A stretch of 64,000 nt of DNA, taken from the NCBI GenBank assembly GCA_050184115.1, contig JBFXAQ010000016.1, forward strand, positions 29,111-93,110. Direction: 5' to 3'. Position 1 is the first letter of the stretch. The number at the start of each line of letters is the position of its first letter. The stretch is from JACKNG01 sp050184115. GTDB taxonomy: Bacteria; Pseudomonadota; Gammaproteobacteria; Ga0077536. A program made the translations under genes and the position numbers. The notes beneath the pieces were generated by a model. That model was not told the DNA's origin, ran no database searches, and worked only from the letters and a program-made list of their open reading frames with translations. Shown in pieces: positions 7,093 through 14,292 of the stretch.

Positions 7093-9165
7093 TCAGGCGA
7101 GTCGTCGCAGCGCCACGCGGCTGTCGTGAAAGGCGGCGCCGCCGGCCGGGCCCGGTGTATCGGCGCCCGTCAGCGAGTTGATGCCGCAGCCATCGGCATA
7201 GGCCGCGTTGGGCCAGATGCTCTCGGCGATGACGACGCCGCGCTGCACGCCGGCGAAATGGCTGGCGTGCAAGCGCACGCGGCCACGCTGGTTGGCGAGT
7301 TCGACGAGGTCGCCCGCCACGATGCCGAGCGCGGCCGCGTCGTCCGGATGGAGCATCACGGTCGGGCGTGACTCGCGCCGCTGCGAGGTCGGCGTTTCCG
7401 TGAAGCTCGAGTTGAGGAAATGCCGCGCCGGCGCGGTGACGAGACGGAAGCCTTGTTCAGCGCTGGCGTTTTCGATCGCATTCCAGTGATCGGGCAGGCG
7501 CGGCATGCCGGCGACGAGTTCGTTATCGACCAGGGCGGGCGGGGCGAGCGTCGTCCAGTCGACGGCGAAGTGCCAGCGACCGTCGGCATGGCCGAAACCC
7601 TCGGTGTAGTGGGCGGTGGCGAAGTCGGGTTGCGCGTCGATCCAGCGTTCGCGTTCGAGTGTCTCGAGGCCGGGCCAGCCCGAGGCGGTCAGGGTCCAGT
7701 CGATGATCTCGCGCGGGCTCATGGCGAAGCCGCGGTGCGCGGCGCCGAGACGCTGCGCCAGCGCGCAGATCAGTTCGTGGTTGGAACGGCATTCGCCGGG
7801 CGGTTCGACGATCTTCGGGCCGAACTGGATGTGCTGCTGGCCGCCGGCCTGGTAGAGGTCGTCGTGCTCCATGAACATCGTCGCCGGCAGCACGACATCG
7901 GCCATCAGGGCCGTTTCGGTCATGAACTGTTCGTGCACGACCGTGAAGAGGTCCTCGCGTGCGAAGCCGCGCTTGACTACGTTCTGGTCCGGTGCCACCG
8001 ATACCGGGTTGGTGTTCTGGATCAACAGCGCCGTGATCGGCGGACCGCCCTGCAGGGCGAAGGGTTCGCCGGTGAGCACGGCGCCGATGCGCGACTGGTC
8101 GAGCTGACGCACCGCGGGGTCGCGCACGTCGAGGCCGTCGATGAGGGTGCGATCCCAGTGGTAGACGGCGCCGTTGTTGAACAGCGCGCCGCCGCCGCGG
8201 TGTTGCCAGGCGCCGGTGACGACCGGGATCGAGGCCGCCGCGTGCATGTTGACGGCACCGTTGCGCTGGCGTGAAAAGCCGTAACCGAGCCTGAAGTAGG
8301 CGCGGCGGTGCTGTCCGATCAGCACGGCGAAGTCCTCGATGGCCGCAACCGGTACGCCGCAGATGGCACTGGCCCACGCCGGGGTACGTTCGGCAAGGTG
8401 GGCTTCGAGGGCCGCGGGGCAGTCGGCGTAACGGGCGAGGTAGTCGCGGTCGGCATGGCCGTCGCGGAACAGCACGTGCATCACCGCGCAGGCCAGCGCG
8501 CCATCGGTGCCTGGCTTTACGCACACGAAATGATCGGCCTGCTTCGCCGTTGCGTTCTCGTAGACGTCGACCACGGCGATCCGCGTACCGCGCGCGCGGC
8601 GCGCGGTCAGCGCGTGGGTCATGACATTGACCTGGGTCGAGGCCGCGTTGGTGCCCCACAGTACGATCAGGTCGGATTCGGCCATCTCGCGCGGATCGAC
8701 GCCGGCGAGGCGGCCGGCGCCCGCCAACCAGCCCTGCCAGGCGAGCATGGTGCAGATGGTCGAGTACTGGCCGGAATAACGCTTGGCGTGACGCAGGCGG
8801 TTGATGCCGTCACGCATCACCAGCCCCATCGTGCCGGCATAGAAATAGGGCCACACGGTTTCGGCGCCGTGCGCGGTCTCGGCGGCGAGGAAGCGCTCGG
8901 CGACGAGGTCGAGGGCTTCGTTCCAACCGATGCGTGTGAACTGCCCGCTGCCCTTGGGCCCCGTGCGACGCAGCGGATGGAGCAGGCGAGCGGGGTGGTG
9001 AATGCGCTCGGCGTAGCGCGCGACCTTGGAGCAGATGACGCCTCGCGTGTAGCTGTTGTCGGCCGCGCCGCGCACGCGGCCGACGCGGTCGGGGGCGAGG
9101 CGTTCGATCTCAAGTGCACAGGTCGAGGGGCAGTCGTGCGGGCAGGCGCTGTGGTGCCAGGACAT
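7093..9165 (-). CDS. Molybdopterin oxidoreductase, DMSO reductase superfamily
   Basis: A 690-aa Mo/W-bisMGD enzyme. The N-terminal 4Fe-4S site is CPHDCPSTC (8-16) with a fourth Cys in GVICSKVA. The Molybdopterin domain follows (FTRIGWNEALDLVAERF), then the C-terminal molydopterin dinucleotide-binding domain (PTVMLHPDDAAALGI). There is no twin-arginine signal, so it should be cytoplasmic. It has no small Fe-S or membrane subunit beside it, which fits the soluble single-subunit branch whose substrates are largely unassigned. A small exported-protein gene is 6 nt upstream on the same strand. A second, distantly related copy lies at 14293-16308. Confidence 0.88.
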   Translation of the reverse strand: MSWHHSACPHDCPSTCALEIERLAPDRVGRVRGAADNSYTRGVICSKVARYAERIHHPARLLHPLRRTGPKGSGQFTRIGWNEALDLVAERFLAAETAHGAETVWPYFYAGTMGLVMRDGINRLRHAKRYSGQYSTICTMLAWQGWLAGAGRLAGVDPREMAESDLIVLWGTNAASTQVNVMTHALTARRARGTRIAVVDVYENATAKQADHFVCVKPGTDGALACAVMHVLFRDGHADRDYLARYADCPAALEAHLAERTPAWASAICGVPVAAIEDFAVLIGQHRRAYFRLGYGFSRQRNGAVNMHAAASIPVVTGAWQHRGGGALFNNGAVYHWDRTLIDGLDVRDPAVRQLDQSRIGAVLTGEPFALQGGPPITALLIQNTNPVSVAPDQNVVKRGFAREDLFTVVHEQFMTETALMADVVLPATMFMEHDDLYQAGGQQHIQFGPKIVEPPGECRSNHELICALAQRLGAAHRGFAMSPREIIDWTLTASGWPGLETLERERWIDAQPDFATAHYTEGFGHADGRWHFAVDWTTLAPPALVDNELVAGMPRLPDHWNAIENASAEQGFRLVTAPARHFLNSSFTETPTSQRRESRPTVMLHPDDAAALGIVAGDLVELANQRGRVRLHASHFAGVQRGVVIAESIWPNAAYADGCGINSLTGADTPGPAGGAAFHDSRVALRRLA

Positions 9166-9171
9166 GGCTGA

Positions 9172-9711
9172 TTACTCCGGGTTGGCGGCGCTCGCGCGCT
9201 GGACGAGTTCGGCGATCAGCGCGCCGCGCGGAGTCGTGTCCGGGCGGCCATCGGGCGCGATGCCGCTGGCATATTCGTGGCCGAAACTTGCGGCGAGGTT
9301 GGCGATCTGGGCGAGCGCCGCGGCGAATCGGGCGGCGTCGACGTCCGCGAGGTCGTCGACGTAGAGACTCCACAGCGTGGTGCCGCCGATGGCGTAGCGG
9401 GCGTCGACGGCGCTGCCGAAATCGGCCTCGAGAACGCGTCGCAGCAGGGCCTCGTCGAGGGCGTCGGCGGCGGTGACATGGGCCTGGATGCGTAGTCGTC
9501 CGCTGGCCTCGTCGGCAATCACCATGACGGCACGCTCGGCGACGACCGCGCGCCACTGGCCGCCCGCGCCGACGGCCTCGATGCCCAGGCGTGCCAGCAG
9601 AGGTTCGATGTGTCCGACCTCGAGCGCGCTGGCGATTGCCGGCAGCGCCGCGAGCAGTAGCGTCGACATGACGGCGAGGAAGCGGGCGGGGCGCCAGCAC
9701 GGGGAGGGCAT
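9172..9711 (-). CDS. Hypothetical exported protein
   Basis: A 179-aa protein with an N-terminal hydrophobic segment (residues 10-29, LAVMSTLLLAALPAIASA), which looks like a Sec signal peptide. The mature part alternates beta strands and helices (IEPLLARLGIEAVGAGGQW; LWSLYVDDLADVDAARFAAAL) in a pattern resembling the YbjN/type III chaperone-like fold, but that is a weak resemblance and I do not assign a function. Its stop lies 6 nt before the start of the molybdopterin oxidoreductase, so the two are probably cotranscribed although one product is exported and the other cytoplasmic. Confidence 0.65.
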   Translation of the reverse strand: MPSPCWRPARFLAVMSTLLLAALPAIASALEVGHIEPLLARLGIEAVGAGGQWRAVVAERAVMVIADEASGRLRIQAHVTAADALDEALLRRVLEADFGSAVDARYAIGGTTLWSLYVDDLADVDAARFAAALAQIANLAASFGHEYASGIAPDGRPDTTPRGALIAELVQRASAANPE

Positions 9712-9811
9712 CGGGACGGCTCCGGAGCGAGGGCGGGGCGTTCATTATGCGTCAGCATGGCCAGGCCGCGGGTACACTGGGCCGCTTCGAGCGGAACGAG
9801 GGAGAGGTGCG

Positions 9812-10645
9812 ATGCGCAGACAGCACACGGTGGCCGGCGGCGGTGGCCTTCGCCTGAACGTGATGGAATGGGGGCGCGCGGAGGGTCCGCCCATCCTCTT
9901 CATCCACGGCTGGTCGCAGGCCCACCTGTGCTGGTTGAAACAGGTCGAGGGTGCGCTTGCCGACGAATTCCGCCTGGTCGCTTTCGACCTGCGGGGCCAC
10001 GGCTTATCGGCGGCGCCGGCCGGCTTCGAACACTACACCCGCAACGACTTGTGGGCCGACGACGTCAAGGCCGTCGTTGATACCCTCGGCCTGCGGGGCG
10101 CGGTGCTGGTCGGCTGGTCGTATGCCGGGCTCGTCATCACCGACTACGTGCGCGCTCACGGCGACGACGCGATAGCCGGGATCAACTTCGTCGGCGCCGC
10201 GGCGCGCATCGGCGAACAGGCCATGGGGTCGTTGATCGGTCCGGGTTTCACCGACATCTTCGCCCGCGCTGCCGGCAGCGATCTCGAAGCCGCCATCGAC
10301 GCCATGCGTGAATTCATCGAACGCTGCTTCGCCGTCAAGCTGTCGCGGCGTGACTACGAACGGGTGTTGTGCTGGAACATGACGGCGCGCCCCGACGTGC
10401 GTGCTGCGCTCGGTGCGCGTGAGGTCGACGGCTGCGATGCGCTCGGCGCGCTCACGCGGCCGGTGCTCGTCAGCCATGGCCGGCGCGACGTCACGGTCCT
10501 GCCCGCCATGGCCGAGCTCATCCTCGCCCACTGCCCGACGGCAACGCCCTCGTGGTACGAGGAGGCCGCGCACGGCCCTTTCATGGAGGACCCGGCACGC
10601 TTCGACGACGAACTCGCCCGCTTCGCGCGCGCGGCGCAGGCCTGA
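9812..10645 (+). CDS. Alpha/beta hydrolase, serine type
   Basis: A 277-aa alpha/beta hydrolase. The oxyanion-hole motif is FIHGWSQAH (about 33-41), the nucleophile elbow VGWSYAG carries the serine, and the acid and base come from the GRRDVTVLP and EEAAHGPFME segments. It resembles non-haem haloperoxidase/esterase-like family members (FDLRGHGLSAAP). The ATG at 9812 is chosen because GGAGAGG lies just upstream; the frame is open for 340 nt more but crosses the divergent gene's promoter. It is divergent from the exported protein at 9711. Substrate unknown. Confidence 0.87.
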   Translation: MRRQHTVAGGGGLRLNVMEWGRAEGPPILFIHGWSQAHLCWLKQVEGALADEFRLVAFDLRGHGLSAAPAGFEHYTRNDLWADDVKAVVDTLGLRGAVLVGWSYAGLVITDYVRAHGDDAIAGINFVGAAARIGEQAMGSLIGPGFTDIFARAAGSDLEAAIDAMREFIERCFAVKLSRRDYERVLCWNMTARPDVRAALGAREVDGCDALGALTRPVLVSHGRRDVTVLPAMAELILAHCPTATPSWYEEAAHGPFMEDPARFDDELARFARAAQA

Positions 10646-10836
10646 TCCGCAGCGCGCGGCGCGGCGTAACAGCGAGCAGGGCGTCCGCGTCCACACCCGC
10701 GGCCCCCTTCCCGGCAACGGGACGCGGTGCACCGGCCGCAGGGTCGGTGCATCGCACTTGTCAACCGTGTCGCGTGGTATCGATGCCGGCGCGCCCGTCC
10801 GGCCGTCGCGCCGACGGTCACGTCGGCAATTCGGGC

Positions 10837-10842
10837 TAGAAT
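10837..10842 (+). promoter_or_regulatory. Possible -10 box for the sulfurtransferase gene
   Basis: TAGAAT, one mismatch from TATAAT, placed to start transcription about 25 nt before the ATG at 10874. No good -35 hexamer is seen at the usual distance, so this is only suggestive. Confidence 0.3.
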
Positions 10843-10873
10843 CGCCCCTCAAGTTCCACTGGGGAGATTCAGC

Positions 10874-11746
10874 ATGCAGCTCGACGGACCTCTGGTCTCG
10901 ACCGAATGGCTGGCGGCCAACCTCGACGACGCCAGTCTGCGTCTCTACGACACCACCATATACCTGCGCATGAAGCCGGAGGGTTTCGGCTACCTGCCGG
11001 AATCCGGTCGCGGCGAATGGGCCGAGTCACACATCCCGGGCGCCGGCTTTCTCGACGTGCTCGGTGAACTCTCCGACGCCGGCGCCGGCATCCCTTTCAT
11101 GATGCCCGACCCGGCCGCCTTCGCCGCCACCATGGCTGCGCATGGCGTTGCCGACGGCACCACGGTCGTGCTCTACAACAAGGGGATGCCGATGTGGTCG
11201 ACGCGCGTGTGGTGGATGCTGCGCTCGATCGGCTTCGACAACGTGGCCGTGCTGAACGGTGGCTGGGAGAAGTGGACGCGCGAAGGGCGGCCGGTCACGG
11301 CCGAGGTCAAGACGCACGCGCTGGGTACGCTCAGCGTGAACGCGCGCCCGCAGCGCTGGGTCGACAAGGCGCGCATGCTCGACGTCATCACCAGCGGATC
11401 GCCAGTGACGCTCAACGCGCTGTCACCCGAGGTCTACAGCGGCGAAAAGAATCAGTACGGCCGCCCCGGTCACCTGCCGGGTACCCACAACGTGTTCTAC
11501 GGTAGTCTCATCGACCCCGACAGTGGCGAGTTCCTACCGCCGGAAAAGCTCGCCGCCCTGTTCGCGGCAAGCGGCGCCCTGCAAGCGCCCGAAGTCATCA
11601 CCTACTGTGGCGGCGGCATCTCGGCGACCATGGACTGCCTCGCACTCGAACTCTGCGGACAGCGCAACGTGGCGGTCTACGACGGTTCGATGTCGGAGTG
11701 GGTCAAGGACGAATCGCTGCCGCTCAAGCTCGGTCGCGAGCCCTGA
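10874..11746 (+). CDS. Rhodanese-type sulfurtransferase
   Basis: A 290-aa two-domain rhodanese, the size of thiosulfate or 3-mercaptopyruvate sulfurtransferases. The N-terminal domain (residues 1-140, with HIPGAGFLDVLGELSD) is the inactive half. The C-terminal domain has the active-site loop TYCGGGISATM, whose Cys (about residue 245) carries the persulfide. The loop CGGGIS differs from the CGSGVT of mercaptopyruvate enzymes and from the CRxGx(R/T) of thiosulfate enzymes, so substrate choice is open. The ATG at 10874 follows GGGGAGATT. Likely cytoplasmic sulfur transfer or cyanide detoxification. Confidence 0.87.
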   Translation: MQLDGPLVSTEWLAANLDDASLRLYDTTIYLRMKPEGFGYLPESGRGEWAESHIPGAGFLDVLGELSDAGAGIPFMMPDPAAFAATMAAHGVADGTTVVLYNKGMPMWSTRVWWMLRSIGFDNVAVLNGGWEKWTREGRPVTAEVKTHALGTLSVNARPQRWVDKARMLDVITSGSPVTLNALSPEVYSGEKNQYGRPGHLPGTHNVFYGSLIDPDSGEFLPPEKLAALFAASGALQAPEVITYCGGGISATMDCLALELCGQRNVAVYDGSMSEWVKDESLPLKLGREP

Positions 11747-11795
11747 GTCGGCTGTGGCCGGAGGCGGGCGGATGGCGGTCGCGGCACGCGCTGCG

Positions 11796-11861
11796 GGTGT
11801 CTGACACCGACGAACAAGCCCTTGATTGTTTGACCTGCGGTGTCAGGCACCGCGGGTCAAG
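11796..11861. repeat. Pair of GGTGTC palindromes, the second in a long hairpin
   Basis: GGTGTCTGACACC (11796-11808) is a perfect palindrome around a central T. GGTGTCAGGCACC (11839-11851) is a near copy and forms the core of a larger hairpin, TTTGACCTGCGGTG / CACCGCGGGTCAAG (11829-11861), with a TCAG loop. It sits between two convergent genes and overlaps the ceramidase-like stop codon, so it may end transcription both ways, though it lacks a T-run. It could also be a dispersed intergenic palindrome of the REP kind. Confidence 0.6.
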
Positions 11862-12492
11862 TCATTGATTGTCGCGATTCATGGCGCGGGCTGCGCAGGT
11901 GGCCCGTGACGACCAGCCACAGGACCAGCGCGTTCAACAAGTGCCAGGCCCAGTGCGTACCACGGGGCCAGAGCGGACACAGCGCGAGGTCGACGGTGCG
12001 GGCGGCGAGCGAGATTGGAAACAGCACGGCCGCGACGGCCAGCGCACTGTTGCGGGTGCGGCGCCAGCCGTCCCAGGCGACCCAGCCCAGCACGACCGCC
12101 GCCGGCACGTAGGCAAGTGAACCGTTCAGGATCGGCGGCGCCTGCGCGGCGACCAGCAGGGTGAGGAAGAAAGCGCTGCTCACGCCGGCGGTCATGCTCT
12201 TGCCGAGACCGTGTACGCGCTGCAGGTAGGCGGCGAGGAAGGCGAGCTGGAAGGCGACGATCGGCAGTACGTCCAGCCACTGCGCCCAGGCGGTGGCGAA
12301 GATATGAAAGGCCGCGCTGCCGAGGGCGATGAGGGCGAGCAGACCGGCCAGCGCCAGGACGTCGAGGCGCCCCGCATGGCGGCCCGCGCGCGCGGCGGCG
12401 AGCGCGGCGACGAGGAAGGCGAGGTTGCTCGCGGCATTCCACGGCTCGGCCAGGAGGCCGGCGGTGGTGCGCTCGCAGTAGAGATCGATCAT
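11857..12492 (-). CDS. Ceramidase-like membrane protein (CREST superfamily)
   Basis: A 211-aa protein with about seven hydrophobic helices. The conserved positions of alkaline ceramidase-type CREST hydrolases can be seen: EPWNAASN after the first helix, GSAAFH (Ser and metal-ligand His), WLDVLP (Asp), and WAWHLLNAL near the C-terminus with further His. These residues form a zinc site for amide hydrolysis in characterised members. The start is set at the ATG at 12492 (MIDLYCERT), which matches family N-termini; an in-frame ATG 45 nt further out is possible. Bacterial substrates are unknown. Confidence 0.78.
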   Translation of the reverse strand: MIDLYCERTTAGLLAEPWNAASNLAFLVAALAAARAGRHAGRLDVLALAGLLALIALGSAAFHIFATAWAQWLDVLPIVAFQLAFLAAYLQRVHGLGKSMTAGVSSAFFLTLLVAAQAPPILNGSLAYVPAAVVLGWVAWDGWRRTRNSALAVAAVLFPISLAARTVDLALCPLWPRGTHWAWHLLNALVLWLVVTGHLRSPRHESRQSMT

Positions 12493-12562
12493 CGGTGTGC
12501 GCGTCGCGCGGGTCGCCGCGACGACCCACGCAGGCAAGGCGGCGTGCGCCGTGACGACCGGA

Positions 12563-12916
12563 TCATTCCTCCGGCCACACCTCGTTCAGGCTGCGCAGGG
12601 CGCCGACGGCATTGGGCCAGCCGGCGTAGTGCGCGGTGTGGACGAACATCTCCAGGACCTTCTCGCGTGGCACGCCGAGGCGGCGCGCGGCAGCGAAATG
12701 GAAGCGCTGTTCGGGCTCGCGGGCAAGCGCGGTGAGGATCGTGCAGGTGACCAGCGAACGCTCCTGCAGGGCCAGGGCTTCGCCCTGCCAGACGTCGCCG
12801 AACAAGTGCTCCAGGGTGTAGTCGCGGAAACGCGCGGGCATGCGGTTGACGGCGTCGGCATCGCCGCACAGCTGTTCGAGCAGGGCGCGGCCCTTGTCGC
12901 GTCGATCGTCGTTCAT
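12563..12916 (-). CDS. Carboxymuconolactone decarboxylase (CMD) family protein
   Basis: A 117-aa protein of the CMD/AhpD-like helical fold (LQERSLVTCTILTALAREPE, then HTAHYAGWPNAVGAL). Only one Cys is present in the central helix, so the AhpD CxxC redox pair is missing and a peroxidase role is unlikely; it resembles the gamma-carboxymuconolactone decarboxylase branch. The ATG overlaps the upstream psiE-like stop by ATGA, so translation is coupled. It is the last gene of the four-gene run beginning at 16308. Reaction not assignable. Confidence 0.8.
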   Translation of the reverse strand: MNDDRRDKGRALLEQLCGDADAVNRMPARFRDYTLEHLFGDVWQGEALALQERSLVTCTILTALAREPEQRFHFAAARRLGVPREKVLEMFVHTAHYAGWPNAVGALRSLNEVWPEE

Positions 12917-13404
12917 GACGGTTTGTGCTCCTCGGTCGGTTGGGGTTCGTGGGCGCCGGCCTGCCGCGATTCGCCGTATACCGACGGGAAGCGCGCCGAA
13001 CCGAAGCGGATGACGAGCGTGGCGAGCGCCAGCAGCAGGATGGCGCCGGCGATCAACAGCAGGTGCATGCCTGGCTGGTCGTGGTGCTGCACGTCGGCGA
13101 TGAGCAGGCGGGTCAGCGCGGTGATGGCGACGTAGATCAGGAAGCGCACCGGCATGTGCAGGGTCTTGAAGTAGATACCGACCATGGCGCCGAGTTCGAG
13201 GTAGATGAACAACAGCAGGATGTCGTCGATCGAGGCGTAACCGTGGCGCACCATGCCGAGGAAGGCGACGACCGCCGACCATACTGTCGCCGCGCCGATG
13301 GCGAAGAGCGCGACGTAGTGGAAGACGTCCACGCAGAGGTTGCCGAAACCATGCGCGTTGCGTTCGAGCGTGGCGCGCCAACGTTCTGCAGTGTGCTGGG
13401 TCAT
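12913..13404 (-). CDS. PsiE-family (phosphate-starvation-inducible) membrane protein
   Basis: A 163-aa inner-membrane protein with four predicted helices (FHYVALFAIGAATVWSAVVAF; ILLLFIYLELGAMVGIYF; FLIYVAITALTRLLI; LLIAGAILLLALATLVIRF), matching PsiE family proteins. The exact role of PsiE is unknown even in E. coli, where it is under PhoB and CRP control. ATGA overlaps at both ends tie it to the hydrolase upstream and CMD downstream. No Pho box was looked for successfully. Start at the ATG at 13404 inside the preceding stop. Confidence 0.8.
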   Translation of the reverse strand: MTQHTAERWRATLERNAHGFGNLCVDVFHYVALFAIGAATVWSAVVAFLGMVRHGYASIDDILLLFIYLELGAMVGIYFKTLHMPVRFLIYVAITALTRLLIADVQHHDQPGMHLLLIAGAILLLALATLVIRFGSARFPSVYGESRQAGAHEPQPTEEHKPS

Positions 13405-14282
13405 GGCGTGGCGTTCTCCGCGTCGGCGATGGCACAAGCCTGGAAGAAGGGGCGCAGCCGGCGCACCAGTTCCATCGGTTGTTCTTCCGGGATCCAGTGC
13501 CCGCAGTGCTCGATGACGCCGCCGCGAACGTCCGCGGCGACCCGCCGGCAGCTCGCCAGCACTTCCTCGCCGCGGCCCCAGCCGCCCGCGCCGCCGAGCG
13601 CCAGCACCGGCATGGCGAGCTTGCCGCGGGCGAGGTGCGCTTCGTTCAGGGCGATGTCACGCGGGATGTTGCGGTAATAGGCGAGGCCGGCGGCGAATGC
13701 GCCGGGTTGGCTGTAGCAGCGCAGGTACTCGGCGCGCGCCGCCGACTTGATGGCATCGGGGCGTGCGCCGTAGTGATCGTAGAACCAGCCGAGGTAGACG
13801 GCCTCGCGGCCGGCGATCAGCGCCTCGGGCAGCTCCGGCGTCTGGTGAAAGGCATGGTGCCAGCGCCGCCCGCCCTGGCTCAGGCTCGGTTGGCCGTCGC
13901 CGGGGATCGCGACATCGACGATGGCCAGACTCGCCACGAGTTCCGGGTATTGCGCTGCGAGGGCGAAGGCGACCGGGCCACCCCAGTCGTGACCGACGAC
14001 GTGGCAGCGGGTGATGTCGAGATGCCCGGTGAGCAGGGCGTAGATGTCGGACGCCACGGTGTCGGTGTCGTAGCCGTCGGCGGGGCGCGACGAATCGCCC
14101 AACCCACGGAGATCGGGTGCGATCAACCGGTAATCGCCGGCGAGTTCAGCCATCACCTCGCGCCACTCGTACCAGGTCTGCGGCCAGCCATGCAGGAGTA
14201 CCACCGGTTGGCCGGCGCCGCAGGTCACGTAGTGCAGGCGGACCTCGGCGAACGTCGCCTCGGCATGGACGAAATCGACCAC
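13401..14282 (-). CDS. Alpha/beta hydrolase, aspartate-nucleophile (dehalogenase/epoxide hydrolase type)
   Basis: A 293-aa alpha/beta hydrolase. The oxyanion segment is LHGWPQTWYEWR, the nucleophile elbow GHDWGGPVA carries Asp (not Ser), and the base is in EHCGHWIPEEQP. This combination is that of haloacetate dehalogenases and epoxide hydrolases. DLRGLGDSSRP is typical of the same branch. Start inferred as GTG at 14282, 10 nt after the stop of the upstream molybdopterin oxidoreductase; the ribosome site is weak, so translation may depend on coupling. Substrate not determinable from sequence. Confidence 0.85.
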   Translation of the reverse strand: MVDFVHAEATFAEVRLHYVTCGAGQPVVLLHGWPQTWYEWREVMAELAGDYRLIAPDLRGLGDSSRPADGYDTDTVASDIYALLTGHLDITRCHVVGHDWGGPVAFALAAQYPELVASLAIVDVAIPGDGQPSLSQGGRRWHHAFHQTPELPEALIAGREAVYLGWFYDHYGARPDAIKSAARAEYLRCYSQPGAFAAGLAYYRNIPRDIALNEAHLARGKLAMPVLALGGAGGWGRGEEVLASCRRVAADVRGGVIEHCGHWIPEEQPMELVRRLRPFFQACAIADAENATP

Positions 14283-14292
14283 GGCGACCGGC

